Below are positions 1 to 6,940 of a stretch of 12,664 bases of DNA, piece after piece; position 1 is the stretch's first letter, and each line of letters begins with the position of its first letter. The stretch spans positions 1 through 12,664 of the forward strand of contig DJYL01000109.1 of the NCBI GenBank assembly GCA_002448495.1, written 5' to 3'. Made by a program: the position numbers and the translations under genes. The notes below the pieces were generated by a model. That model worked only from the letters and a program-made list of their open reading frames with translations, ran no database searches and was not told the origin of the DNA. The stretch is from Pseudoselenomonas ruminantium. GTDB lineage: Bacteria; Bacillota; Negativicutes; Selenomonadales; Selenomonadaceae.

Positions 1-1416
1 GGCTACAGCCTTTTGGTTTCCAAGGAAGGCACTTATATCGTCAATCCCGATGAAAGCGCCATCATGAAGAAAAAGATTTCCGAGGAAGATGACCCGGCTC
101 TGCGCACGCTCGGTGAAAAGATGCTTTCCGGCGAAGAAGGGGTTTACAAATTCACCCGTGCGGATGGCAAGGATATGATTGCCTTCTATAATCCTGTTAA
201 GGCCACGGGCTGGGGGATGGCAACCATTGCCTATGAAGATGAACTTTTTGCTCCTGTGGGCAATGTGCTCAAAATCATGGTGGGAATTTCGCTGGCGCTG
301 ATTATCTTGATTTCTCTAGGCGTCATGCTGACGGTGAACCGGTCCATGAAGCCGTTGGCGGTCATGATGGAAGAGATGCATTTGCTCGCTGGCGGCGATT
401 TCCGGAATCGTCCGTCTCAGATTACGGTCAACAATGAATTGGGAAGGCTGGCCGAGGCTGTGCGCGATATGCGCGGTGGTGTCCGGGATGTGCTCTCCAG
501 TGTGAGCAGTTCATCGGAAAGTCTGTCGGCTTCGGCTGAGGAACTGAATGCTACCACGGAACAGTCTGCCCAGGCCTCTAATCAGGTGGCCGACAGCATT
601 GTCAAGGTGGCACAAGGCACGAGCGAACAGCTTGATGCGGTAAATTCCACATCCGGTGCGATTGAAAACCTGAACGATACCATTCAGAGTATTGCGAGCA
701 AGGCCAACGAGGCAGCCGGTCATAGCCGCGAGGCTTCGGCGGTTGCCCGTGACGGCGGCAAGACGCTCAATGAAGCGGTTGGACAGATTAAGCGTATCGA
801 GGAATCCACACTCGAATCCACCAAGGTGGTAACGGCTTTGGGCGAACGCTCCAGCGAAATCGGCCAGATTGTCGATACGATTTCCAGTATCTCGGAACAG
901 ACGAACCTTCTGGCACTCAATGCCGCTATTGAAGCAGCCAGAGCCGGTGAACATGGCCGCGGCTTTGCCGTAGTTGCCGATGAAGTGCGCAAGCTGGCCG
1001 AATCCTCACAGGAGGCCGCCCAACGCATTGCTGCCCTGATTACCGAAACCCGCCGGGATACGGATAACGCAGTGGCAGGTATGAAGGCCGGCAGTGAAGA
1101 AGTCCGGGTCGGTACGGAAAACATTATGTCCATGGGGGAATCCTTCCGGCGGATTATTGAAATCGTTGAGGATGTGTCCGGGCAGGTACAGGAAATTTCT
1201 CAGGCCATCAGCGGTATGGCAGAAAGCGGGCAGGAAATTGTCGGTCATATCCGCACTATCGAAGAAACGAGCCGCAGTGCCGCTGAAGAGGCAGAAACCG
1301 TATCGGCGGCAACCGAGGAACAAAGCGCTTCGGTGCAGGAAATCGCCCATGCCAGCAACAGTCTGGCTAAGATGGCGATGGAGCTGAGACAGGAAGTGCA
1401 GAAATTCAAGGTATAG
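1..1416 (+). CDS. Methyl-accepting chemotaxis protein, 5'-truncated by window edge
   Basis: This is a membrane chemoreceptor that passes ligand signals to CheA/CheW. The frame is open from base 1 ([10 protein letters not shown]...), so the true start lies outside the window; the TTG at 13 is not a credible start. Counting from the first codon, residues 1-80 look like the membrane-proximal end of a dCache sensor (a [10 protein letters not shown] strand-turn and a G-W-G-M-A strand). A single hydrophobic segment follows at about 89-112, then a HAMP domain at about 112-165 and a long coiled-coil signalling domain. The conserved hairpin tip, with [19 protein letters not shown] and [16 protein letters not shown], lies at about 297-334. 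The protein ends in QKFKV without a CheR-docking pentapeptide. The ligand cannot be read because most of the sensor is missing. The family call is very secure. Confidence 0.97.
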   Translation, partial: GYSLLVSKEGTYIVNPDESAIMKKKISEEDDPALRTLGEKMLSGEEGVYKFTRADGKDMIAFYNPVKATGWGMATIAYEDELFAPVGNVLKIMVGISLALIILISLGVMLTVNRSMKPLAVMMEEMHLLAGGDFRNRPSQITVNNELGRLAEAVRDMRGGVRDVLSSVSSSSESLSASAEELNATTEQSAQASNQVADSIVKVAQGTSEQLDAVNSTSGAIENLNDTIQSIASKANEAAGHSREASAVARDGGKTLNEAVGQIKRIEESTLESTKVVTALGERSSEIGQIVDTISSISEQTNLLALNAAIEAARAGEHGRGFAVVADEVRKLAESSQEAAQRIAALITETRRDTDNAVAGMKAGSEEVRVGTENIMSMGESFRRIIEIVEDVSGQVQEISQAISGMAESGQEIVGHIRTIEETSRSAAEEAETVSAATEEQSASVQEIAHASNSLAKMAMELRQEVQKFKV

Positions 1417-1423
1417 TATAAAG

Positions 1424-1472
1424 GAAAAAGCTTTTCCGGCTGATTTTTGTGATTGGCAGGGAAAGCTTTTTC
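1424..1472 (+). terminator. Long hairpin after the chemoreceptor gene
   Basis: GAAAAAGCTTTTCC (1424-1437) pairs with bases 1459-1472, giving 14 pairs with one G-T wobble. Two more G-C pairs follow after one mismatch (1439-1440 with 1456-1457). The hairpin begins eight bases after the stop codon. The T run belongs to the 3' arm and only TCTATAC follows, so it is a less typical intrinsic terminator. Because the arms start in A and end in T it might also work in the other direction. Confidence 0.7.
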
Positions 1473-1501
1473 TATACAATAACGGGATTTTATGCTATTA
1501 T
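1473..1501 (+). promoter_or_regulatory. Candidate promoter for the histidine kinase gene
   Basis: TATACA (1473-1478), a 17-base spacer, then TATTAT (1496-1501) preceded by TG-N (1493-1495), an extended -10. It directly follows the hairpin that closes the chemoreceptor gene. The expected start is near 1508, leaving a leader of about 85 bases before the kinase ATG. Each element deviates from consensus, so this is a moderate call. Confidence 0.4.
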
Positions 1502-1592
1502 TAGTGTAAAGTAAGTGTATTACCTCTTGATTGCTAGTGTTTATGATTATGCGTGGAGGCATTATGAATGCTAATGATTAGGGGGTGGCGTT

Positions 1593-2879
1593 ATGCGGGC
1601 CGCATTAAAGACGCAGATTGTCGATATAGGAACCCGTGTACAGGACGGACAGGAATATATGCAGGCGGTATTTTCTGCAGCCAAGGTGGGGCTTTGCCTG
1701 TTGGATGCGGAAGGTGCAGTGCTGGCGGTAAATGAGATGGGCAAGGCATTGATGCAGGTAGATGAGCATAATGTTGTTGGCCGTCAGTTTGGTGATGCTT
1801 TTTGCTGTGAAAACAGTCTGGAGAAGGGTTGCGGCCATGGGAAAAACTGCCGTCATTGTCCAGTGCGGCGCAATGTGGAGGCAGCACTGGCGGATGATAC
1901 GTTTAACAGCGAGTTTTCTATGCAGATGAAACAGGCTCAATCTGAGGATAGATTGTGGCTGAATATGGGAATTTCCCAGACGGGCAGGGAGCGAGATAAA
2001 AAGCTTATTGTGACCATGGTGGATGCATCGGCGCGCAGGCAATATGAGAAGCAGCTGGAACAGGCTAAGCGGGCAGCGGAGGAGTCTGACCGCAGCAAGA
2101 TGCGGTTCATGTCCATCATGAGCCATGAAATCCGTACGCCCTTGAATGGAATTATGGGGATACTGGAAAGGGTGGGGCAGGAACCGCTGTCGGACACGCA
2201 GCAGCAGTGCCTGCAGAATGCCGGGCGCAGCATGGATGATTTGCTGCATATTTTGAATGATATTTTGGATTTTGCCAAACTCGAAAATGGCCGGATGAAG
2301 CTGGAAAAAGCAGATTTTGACCTATATGAAACGGTGCTCCGGATGGCTGATATTTACCGGCAGCTGGCAACAGCCAAGGGACTGAGATTTGTGGTACCAG
2401 ATTTTACGGCTTTGCCCCGCTTTGTCATGGGGGATGCTTTGCGTATTCGGCAGGTGCTGCACAATATCCTGACGAATGCCTTGAACTTTACCACAAAAGG
2501 CAAAATTACTTTTGCTGTGTACCGCAGTGAACGCAAGGGACGTCCTACGCTTGAATTCAGTGTGGAGGATACAGGCATTGGTATGGAGGAATATATAAAG
2601 GATAAGATTTTCCACCCATTTGCGCATGCTGAGGTCAGCAGCTCCCGTTATTTTGGCGGCACGGGGCTGGGCTTGATGATTTGCCGGGAACTGGTAGATT
2701 TGATGGGCGGTACCATGAGTATGGATACGGAGCCGGGACGGGGAACTTGTGTTTCCTTTTGGATACCTTTGCAGGAGGCAGGGAATGCCGAAAACGGGCA
2801 CCGTATTATCCTGCGTCCACAGGGAAAACATGCGGAACAGCATGAATTTGGGACTGAATGGTTGAATATGACGAAATAA
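1593..2879 (+). CDS. Soluble PAS-domain sensor histidine kinase with cysteine-rich PAS insert
   Basis: This 428-residue kinase would autophosphorylate a histidine and pass the phosphate to a response regulator. There is no signal peptide or membrane segment, so it should be cytoplasmic. A PAS domain fills about residues 20-145. It carries a compact cysteine cluster at C71, C72, C80, C86 and C89, with the pattern C-C-x7-C-x5-C-x2-C and P-V-R-R after it. A short coiled coil (150-168) leads to the HisKA domain, with the phospho-acceptor in SHEIRTPLNG (H178). The HATPase domain shows the N box around N291/N295, DTGIG at 326-330 and GGTGLGL at 355-361. The last ~35 residues are polar and unlike known domains. 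No receiver domain is fused and no response regulator lies in the window, so it is an orphan here. The start is supported by GGGGGTGG at 1581-1588. The cysteines may bind iron or another metal for redox or gas sensing; that is inference. Confidence 0.93.
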   Translation: MRAALKTQIVDIGTRVQDGQEYMQAVFSAAKVGLCLLDAEGAVLAVNEMGKALMQVDEHNVVGRQFGDAFCCENSLEKGCGHGKNCRHCPVRRNVEAALADDTFNSEFSMQMKQAQSEDRLWLNMGISQTGRERDKKLIVTMVDASARRQYEKQLEQAKRAAEESDRSKMRFMSIMSHEIRTPLNGIMGILERVGQEPLSDTQQQCLQNAGRSMDDLLHILNDILDFAKLENGRMKLEKADFDLYETVLRMADIYRQLATAKGLRFVVPDFTALPRFVMGDALRIRQVLHNILTNALNFTTKGKITFAVYRSERKGRPTLEFSVEDTGIGMEEYIKDKIFHPFAHAEVSSSRYFGGTGLGLMICRELVDLMGGTMSMDTEPGRGTCVSFWIPLQEAGNAENGHRIILRPQGKHAEQHEFGTEWLNMTK

Positions 2880-2903
2880 TAATAACAAATAGTGTGCAAA
2901 CAG

Positions 2904-2932
2904 TTGAAAATCGCATATTAAAAGATTATAAT
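2904..2932 (+). promoter_or_regulatory. Near-consensus sigma-70 promoter of the repeat-protein gene
   Basis: TTGAAA (2904-2909), exactly 17 bases, then a perfect TATAAT (2927-2932). It is the best housekeeping-type promoter in the window and predicts a start near 2939, with a leader of about 59 bases before the ATG at 2998. It suggests strong, largely constitutive transcription of the repeat protein. Confidence 0.85.
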
Positions 2933-2997
2933 TAACTTAGGGCTGTATACCTATATAAAGGATTAAGGAATGTCTCAGGGAAAGTGAGGGATCGATT

Positions 2998-3618
2998 ATG
3001 GGTATCTCGGGTGTGGGTGCTACGACGCTTTCGAGTTTCCCGCAAATTAATCGCGAGGTTCATTCTGTGGGAATGCAAGCGACCAAAGAACGTAGCGACC
3101 AAGCAGCATCCTATTCTAAAGTATCGCAGTTTGGTACCGAGACAAAGCTGGGGTCCAGTGAGTTTCAGCGCAATAACGATACGGTTATCAGTATTGGAGA
3201 GCGGGAAACATCGCAGATTGCGGACAGAACCAAGGCAATCTACAGTGTTTCTAACTTTGGTACGGAAACGAAGTTAGGCTCCAGCAAGTTCCAGCAGGAC
3301 AACCAAAAGACCAATAACGAGGGGATGCAAAATACCTCTCAGATTATGGATAAGGCTAAGTCCTATTATGAGGTGTCCAATTTTGGTACGGAAACGAAGC
3401 TGGGGTCCAGTAAATTCCAGCAGCAGGTAAAACAGATTTCGGAACAAGGCCAGTCGAATACGGCGCAGAGCATGAAAGCAGCCCTCGATGTTACGCGCGT
3501 ATCGCAGTTTGGCAATGAAACCAATTTGGGTCATAGCCGCTTTCAGCAGGCTAATGCTCAAATCAGTAATTACAAGCCGAAAGCTGCTCCTGGTGGGAAT
3601 GTGGATATCTCGGCTTAA
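2998..3618 (+). CDS. Uncharacterised 42-residue tandem repeat protein
   Basis: I do not recognise this 206-residue protein and assign no function. It is built of repeats with an exact 42-residue period. The units begin at V42, V84, V126 and V168, and each opens with VS[NQ]FG[TN]ET[KN]LG[SH]S[KRE]FQ followed by a polar stretch rich in Q, N, S and T that ends in an amphipathic-looking segment (TSQIxDKAKSYYE in unit 2). The first ~41 residues resemble the back half of another unit, and the last unit stops after its front half. It has no Cys or Trp, no signal peptide and no membrane segment. The N-terminus M-G-I-S-G-V-G-A-T-T is glycine/serine rich. The start is fixed by GAGGG at 2986-2990, seven bases before the ATG. 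It is monocistronic between a strong promoter and two terminators. A structural or scaffold role, possibly linked to the cell surface or motility, is conceivable but unsupported. Confidence 0.85.
   Translation: MGISGVGATTLSSFPQINREVHSVGMQATKERSDQAASYSKVSQFGTETKLGSSEFQRNNDTVISIGERETSQIADRTKAIYSVSNFGTETKLGSSKFQQDNQKTNNEGMQNTSQIMDKAKSYYEVSNFGTETKLGSSKFQQQVKQISEQGQSNTAQSMKAALDVTRVSQFGNETNLGHSRFQQANAQISNYKPKAAPGGNVDISA
3121..3618 (+). repeat. Four 126-base in-gene tandem repeats (42 codons each)
   Basis: Unit starts fall at 3121, 3247, 3373 and 3499, exactly 126 bases apart, and the fourth unit is cut short by the stop codon. Units 2 and 3 share a 17-residue identical opening yet differ at several synonymous positions (for example gtt/gtg, tct/tcc, aac/aat, tta/ctg, agc/agt). 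The repeats are therefore old and held by selection on the protein, not a recent DNA duplication. Confidence 0.9.
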
Positions 3619-3633
3619 ACAATGGTCATTTTT

Positions 3634-3663
3634 GCCGCAGGCCGGAGGGTTTGCGGCCTTTTT
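3634..3663 (+). terminator. Intrinsic terminator of the repeat-protein gene
   Basis: A GC-rich hairpin lies 15 bases after the stop codon. Either GCCGCA (3634-3639) pairs with TGCGGC (3652-3657), or AGGCCG (3639-3644) pairs with CGGCCT (3654-3659). A run of five T follows (3659-3663). Confidence 0.8.
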
Positions 3664-3670
3664 ATGCGGT

Positions 3671-3714
3671 AAAATCTGCAGTTGTAACGTATGTTACAGC
3701 CGCAGATTTTTTTT
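3671..3714 (+). terminator. Second, very stable hairpin with T8 tract
   Basis: Bases 3671-3688 pair with 3693-3710: nine pairs, one A-C mismatch, then eight pairs (one G-T wobble) closed by a four-base loop. The 3' end runs into eight T (3707-3714). It has the form of a strong intrinsic terminator backing up the one at 3634. Its apex is also the candidate hcp operator described separately. Confidence 0.7.
3683..3698 (+). promoter_or_regulatory. Candidate Crp/Fnr-type operator upstream of hcp
   Basis: TGTAAC-GTAT-GTTACA is a perfect six-plus-six dyad centred at 3690.5. That is 29.5 bases before the first base of the hcp -10 (3720) and equals -41.5 from a start at 3732, the class II activator position of Crp/Fnr proteins. 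A second dyad with the same core spacing and distance lies before the adjacent regulator gene. The half-site differs from E. coli FNR (TTGAT) and CRP (TGTGA). I recall GTAAC-like half-sites being proposed for HcpR-type regulators in clostridia but cannot verify that here. Confidence 0.65.
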
Positions 3715-3719
3715 GCCCT

Positions 3720-3725
3720 TATAAT
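3720..3725 (+). promoter_or_regulatory. hcp promoter -10 element
   Basis: A perfect TATAAT stands 52 bases before the hcp ATG. The hexamer expected at -35 (3697-3702, CAGCCG) has no resemblance to TTGACA, which suggests dependence on an activator. The likely start is near 3732, giving a leader of about 45 bases. Confidence 0.7.
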
Positions 3726-3776
3726 AGCCTTGTAAATCGGAAATCCGTGATGTGTAAGATATAAGGAGCGTGCTTT

Positions 3777-5411
3777 ATGGAAGCGAAAATGTTTTGTTAT
3801 CAGTGTCAGGAAACAGCTGGTTGCAAGGGCTGTACGCAAATCGGTGTTTGTGGGAAAAAGCCGGAAGTGGCGGCTGTGCAGGACCTTTTAATTTATGTGA
3901 CGAAGGGGCTTTCTGCGATTACCACCCGCCTGCGGGCGGAGGGGAAAAAGGTGGAGCAAAAGGTCAACTACCTGATTACCATGAACCTTTTTATCACGAT
4001 TACCAATGCCAATTTCGACAGGGATGTTATAGTGAAGCGCATTGAAGAAACATTGACCGTTAAGGAAAGTCTTTTGGCAGAGTTAAAGAATAAAGAAAAT
4101 CTGCCGGAGGCAGCGCTCTGGCAGGATACGGCAGCAAATTTTGCGGCTAAGGCGGCCAAGGTGGGGATTCTGTCCACGGAAAACGAGGATATCCGCAGCC
4201 TGCGCGAGTTGATTACTTATGGGCTTAAAGGTCTGGCTGCCTATCAAAAGCATGCCAATGTTCTAGGGTATGAAAATGAAGCTATTGATGCTTTTGTGCA
4301 GTCGGCGCTGGCAAAACTTTTAGATGACAGCCTGACCGGAGACGCGCTTACCGCTCTGACTTTGGAGACGGGGAAATGGGGCGTGGATGGTATGGCACTT
4401 TTGGACAAAGCCAATACGGAAACCTATGGCAATCCGGAATTGACGAAGGTGGATTTGGGCGTCCGCCAAAATCCCGGTATTTTGATTTCCGGTCATGATT
4501 TAAAGGATTTGGAAATGCTGTTGGAGCAGACAGAAGGCACCGGGGTGGATGTCTACACTCACGGGGAAATGCTGCCGGCGCATTATTACCCAAAATTCAA
4601 GAAGTATGCACATTTTGCCGGCAACTATGGCAACGCATGGTGGCAGCAGAAGGAAGAATTCGAAGCCTTTGGCGGGCCGATTCTTATGACGACCAACTGT
4701 GTGGTACCGCCCAAAGCCAGCTATCAGGAACGGCTTTTTACCACCGGAGCAACGGGAATGCCCGGCTGCCGGCATATTGATGCGGAAGCAGATGGCACGA
4801 AGGATTTTTCGCCGCTGATTGAACTGGCCAAGAAATGTCCTGCACCGCAGGAACTGGAACAGGGGCAGATTGTGGGCGGCTTTGCGCATGCTCAGGTCTT
4901 TGCTTTGGCGGATAAAGTGGTGGAGGCTGTCAAAACCGGTGCTATCCGCAAGTTCGTGGTAATGGCAGGTTGTGATGGGCGCATGAAGTCACGGGATTAT
5001 TATACGGAATTTGCCAAGGCGCTGCCACAGGATACGGTGATTCTCACCGCAGGCTGCGCCAAGTACAAATACATCAAACTGAATCTGGGCGATATTGGCG
5101 GCATTCCTCGGGTGCTGGATGCTGGACAGTGCAATGATTCCTATAGTCTGGCTTTGATTGCCTTGAAATTGAAGGAAGCTTTTGGTCTGGCGGATGTCAA
5201 CGAGCTGCCGATTGCTTACAATATTGCGTGGTATGAACAGAAGGCGGTTATCGTTTTGCTGGCTCTGCTGCATCTGGGCGTGAAGAATATTCATCTCGGC
5301 CCCACGCTGCCGGCGTTCTTGTCACCGAATGCAGCCAAGGTTTTGGTAGAAAATTTCGGAATCGGTACGATTTCTACTGTTGAAGAAGATATCAGAAGCA
5401 TGATTGGCTAG
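3777..5411 (+). CDS. hcp: Hybrid cluster protein (class I), hydroxylamine/NO reductase
   Basis: Hcp is a cytoplasmic iron-sulfur protein that reduces hydroxylamine in vitro and acts as a low-level NO reductase under nitrosative stress in anaerobes. The 544-residue length fits the family. The N-terminal cluster motif is C7-x2-C10-x8-C19-x5-C25, the class I ([4Fe-4S]) spacing seen in Desulfovibrio, unlike the wider spacing of the E. coli class II enzyme. All expected hybrid-cluster ligands are present: H240 (ISGHD), E264 (HGEML), C308 (TTNC), C399 (AGCDG), C427 (AGCAK), C452 (GQCND), E487 and K489 (WYEQKA). AAGGAG at 3763-3768 sets the start. It is monocistronic, with its own terminator, and lies upstream of a Crp/Fnr-type regulator gene. 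No hcr reductase gene is adjacent, so the electron donor must be encoded elsewhere. Confidence 0.97.
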   Translation: MEAKMFCYQCQETAGCKGCTQIGVCGKKPEVAAVQDLLIYVTKGLSAITTRLRAEGKKVEQKVNYLITMNLFITITNANFDRDVIVKRIEETLTVKESLLAELKNKENLPEAALWQDTAANFAAKAAKVGILSTENEDIRSLRELITYGLKGLAAYQKHANVLGYENEAIDAFVQSALAKLLDDSLTGDALTALTLETGKWGVDGMALLDKANTETYGNPELTKVDLGVRQNPGILISGHDLKDLEMLLEQTEGTGVDVYTHGEMLPAHYYPKFKKYAHFAGNYGNAWWQQKEEFEAFGGPILMTTNCVVPPKASYQERLFTTGATGMPGCRHIDAEADGTKDFSPLIELAKKCPAPQELEQGQIVGGFAHAQVFALADKVVEAVKTGAIRKFVVMAGCDGRMKSRDYYTEFAKALPQDTVILTAGCAKYKYIKLNLGDIGGIPRVLDAGQCNDSYSLALIALKLKEAFGLADVNELPIAYNIAWYEQKAVIVLLALLHLGVKNIHLGPTLPAFLSPNAAKVLVENFGIGTISTVEEDIRSMIG

Positions 5412-5435
5412 GACTGTTCGTCCTGAATGAAAACG

Positions 5436-5484
5436 AAAAGATCGGACATGTGTTTTTTTATGAAAAATGATGTCCGGTCTTTTT
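5436..5484 (+). terminator. Intrinsic terminator of hcp
   Basis: AAAAGATCGGACAT (5436-5449) pairs with 5470-5483 with one G-T wobble, enclosing a loop that is itself T- and A-rich. The stem ends in a T run (5480-5484). It separates hcp from the regulator operon. A small five-base-pair hairpin (5410-5424, AGGAC/GTCCT) overlaps the stop codon. Confidence 0.85.
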
Positions 5485-5517
5485 GTGTTTTTTTACAGTG
5501 CAGAAGTTTCGCATGGG

Positions 5518-5526
5518 TGCTAGAAT
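5518..5526 (+). promoter_or_regulatory. Candidate upstream promoter (P1) of the regulator-ccm operon
   Basis: TG-C-TAGAAT is an extended -10 without a clear -35 at normal spacing. The predicted start near 5533 lies just before the dyad at 5541-5554, so a protein bound there would block P1. This is a weaker call than the P2 element at 5574-5582. Confidence 0.35.
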
Positions 5527-5540
5527 AATTACAATAGATA

Positions 5541-5554
5541 GTTGCAGGGGCAAC
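5541..5554 (+). promoter_or_regulatory. Candidate Crp/Fnr-type operator of the regulator-ccm operon
   Basis: GTTGC-AGGG-GCAAC is a perfect five-plus-five dyad centred at 5547.5, exactly 29.5 bases before the first base of the TATAAT at 5577, the same distance as at hcp. It fits the shared pattern GT[AT][AG]C-N4-G[TC][TA]AC. Unlike the hcp dyad it is not part of a longer stem and has no T run, so a terminator does not explain it. Confidence 0.6.
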
Positions 5555-5573
5555 GTAATAATAAACGTTATGG

Positions 5574-5582
5574 TGATATAAT
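5574..5582 (+). promoter_or_regulatory. Extended -10 promoter (P2) of the regulator-ccm operon
   Basis: TG-A-TATAAT is a perfect extended -10 (hexamer 5577-5582), with an expected start near 5589 and a leader of about 38 bases to the ATG at 5627. No -35 is visible (5554-5559, CGTAAT). The dyad centred at 5547.5 takes the class II activator position. Confidence 0.65.
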
Positions 5583-5626
5583 AAGAGAAAATAAGTTTAA
5601 ACTGTGTATTAATGGGAGTGAAAGGT

Positions 5627-6307
5627 ATGCAGGTGTATCATCTGGATTTGCAGGAGCTGCCGCTTTTCCGGGATGTATCGGCGGCGGAAGTGGATAAATT
5701 CATCAACGCCACTGGCGCGGTTATCAAGCGGGTATGCAAGGGCATGCGGATTTTGGAAGCGTATGAGGAGAATGACAATATAGGTGTTATGGTAGAGGGG
5801 GAAGCGCAGGTACTGGCGGAAGATCGTTTTGGCAATGAATCCGTAAGCCACAGTCTGGAACGGGGGGCGCTTTTGGGCAGCACTTCAGCCATTATGCCGC
5901 AGATACCCTACGATATGGCCATTGAAGCGCTTACGGATGTACTGGTGCTCTGGATTCCCTATAAGGCGCTGCTGACCGCAGGTCCGAAGTTGGGGCGTAC
6001 GCATGGTCTGGTGATGAAGAATCTGTTGGAAGCTTTTTGCCGGAAAAATGTGCTGATGATGCAGAAAATCAAGATTCTCTCCCAAAAGACTCTGCGGGAA
6101 CGGTTGATTTTGTATCTTCTTTATAAGGAACAGCGGCAGGGGAAAAAACGGCTCCATGTACCGGGAAGGGTGCAGCTGGCCAAGGAACTGGAGTGCAACC
6201 GCAGTGCGCTGACCCGGGAAATCAGTGTGATGCAAGGCGAAGGTCTGCTGCTCGTAGGTGATGACTGGATGGAACTGGATGCTGCCAAAGTGGCCGAGAT
6301 GGGTTAG
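5627..6307 (+). CDS. Crp/Fnr-family transcriptional regulator (HcpR-like by context)
   Basis: A 226-residue DNA-binding regulator. Residues ~10-115 form a cyclic-nucleotide-binding-like beta roll (LFRDVSAAEVDKF, a G-M-R-I-L-E turn, then ERGALLGSTSA). A long dimer helix follows at about 130-155. The C-terminal winged helix-turn-helix spans about 179-208, with recognition helix NRSALTREISVMQ at 191-203. Its three cysteines (37, 138, 190) are scattered, so the FNR-type [4Fe-4S] cluster is absent and the effector cannot be read; haem or NO would suit the context. I chose ATG 5627 because GGGAG (5614-5618) lies eight bases before it, while the in-frame ATG at 5612 has no ribosome binding site. The gene is followed three bases later by ccmA. 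Position next to hcp and matching dyads suggest it controls hcp and its own operon. The family is certain, the HcpR-like role is inferred. Confidence 0.9.
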   Translation: MQVYHLDLQELPLFRDVSAAEVDKFINATGAVIKRVCKGMRILEAYEENDNIGVMVEGEAQVLAEDRFGNESVSHSLERGALLGSTSAIMPQIPYDMAIEALTDVLVLWIPYKALLTAGPKLGRTHGLVMKNLLEAFCRKNVLMMQKIKILSQKTLRERLILYLLYKEQRQGKKRLHVPGRVQLAKELECNRSALTREISVMQGEGLLLVGDDWMELDAAKVAEMG

Positions 6308-6310
6308 ATT

Positions 6311-6940
6311 ATGGTGAAGATAAATTTTAGGGCGGTAGAACAGCGCTTTTATGGACGGCAGATTTTTGGGCCATTGGACTGCACGCTGTCCGGCGGGCGG
6401 ATTATGGCCGTCACGGGAAAGAACGGCAGCGGCAAGTCTACGTTTTTGAAGCTGGCCGGTCATTTGCTGCCGCCTAGTCAGGGGAAAATCACGGTGGTAT
6501 CCGACGGCAGGGAATTAAGAGGTGAGGAACTTCGCAGGCATTTGGCCATGGTGACACCGGAAATGCGCTTTTATGACCGGTTGACCGCCCGGGAAAACAT
6601 GGATTTTTTGCTTGGGATGCGGGGAATAACGCTGGATAATGCCGTCTATGGGGAGCTCCTTGGACGAGTGGGGCTTGATGAACAGGCCGTTTGCCACAGT
6701 TATGCCGGGGATTTTTCCACGGGGATGAAACAACGGTTGAAAATGGCGGTACTGCTGGCGGCCAGAGCCGATATCTGGCTGCTGGACGAGCCGGGAGCCA
6801 ATCTGGACGAAGCCGGACGGCAAATGACCGCCCGGGAGGTGCGGGCGGCGGCGGATAAGGGCGTGCTGGTTGTTCTGGCTACCAATGAACCGGGAGAGGA
6901 GGCGCTGGCTGATGAACGTATCGCTTTGGCAGGGCATTAA
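6311..6940 (+). CDS. ccmA: Cytochrome c maturation ABC ATPase CcmA
   Basis: This is the cytoplasmic ATPase of the CcmABCD complex, whose ATP hydrolysis releases haem-loaded CcmE in the periplasm. The 209-residue length matches CcmA. Walker A is GKNGSGKST (36-44), the signature is the non-standard FSTGM (135-139), and Walker B is ADIWLLDEP (153-161). The region that normally holds the Q-loop reads VTPEMRFYDRLTARENM, and the switch-histidine position reads LATNEP (189-194), so the canonical H-loop His is missing. The assignment to CcmA and not another small ATPase rests on the genes that follow. It starts three bases after the regulator stop, which implies translational coupling. Its 3' end overlaps the start of ccmB. 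Confidence 0.88.
   Translation: MVKINFRAVEQRFYGRQIFGPLDCTLSGGRIMAVTGKNGSGKSTFLKLAGHLLPPSQGKITVVSDGRELRGEELRRHLAMVTPEMRFYDRLTARENMDFLLGMRGITLDNAVYGELLGRVGLDEQAVCHSYAGDFSTGMKQRLKMAVLLAARADIWLLDEPGANLDEAGRQMTAREVRAAADKGVLVVLATNEPGEEALADERIALAGH

Noticed and set aside
1511..1523. GTAA-N5-TTAC before the kinase gene as a third operator
   Set aside because: The spacing differs from the N4 dyads at hcp and the regulator, and it lies downstream of the only candidate promoter.
511..2888. Many long open frames on the reverse strand opposite the chemoreceptor and kinase genes (and similarly elsewhere)
   Set aside because: They lie wholly inside well-supported genes, lack ribosome binding sites and family motifs, and have compositions typical of antisense shadows.
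5612..5626. ATG at 5612 as start of the Crp/Fnr regulator
   Set aside because: No Shine-Dalgarno precedes it, while GGGAG (5614-5618) is ideally placed for the in-frame ATG at 5627.
6870..6911. TTG at 6870 as start of ccmB
   Set aside because: It lies deep in ccmA without a binding site; ATG 6912 has AGGAGG nine bases upstream and gives the normal family length.
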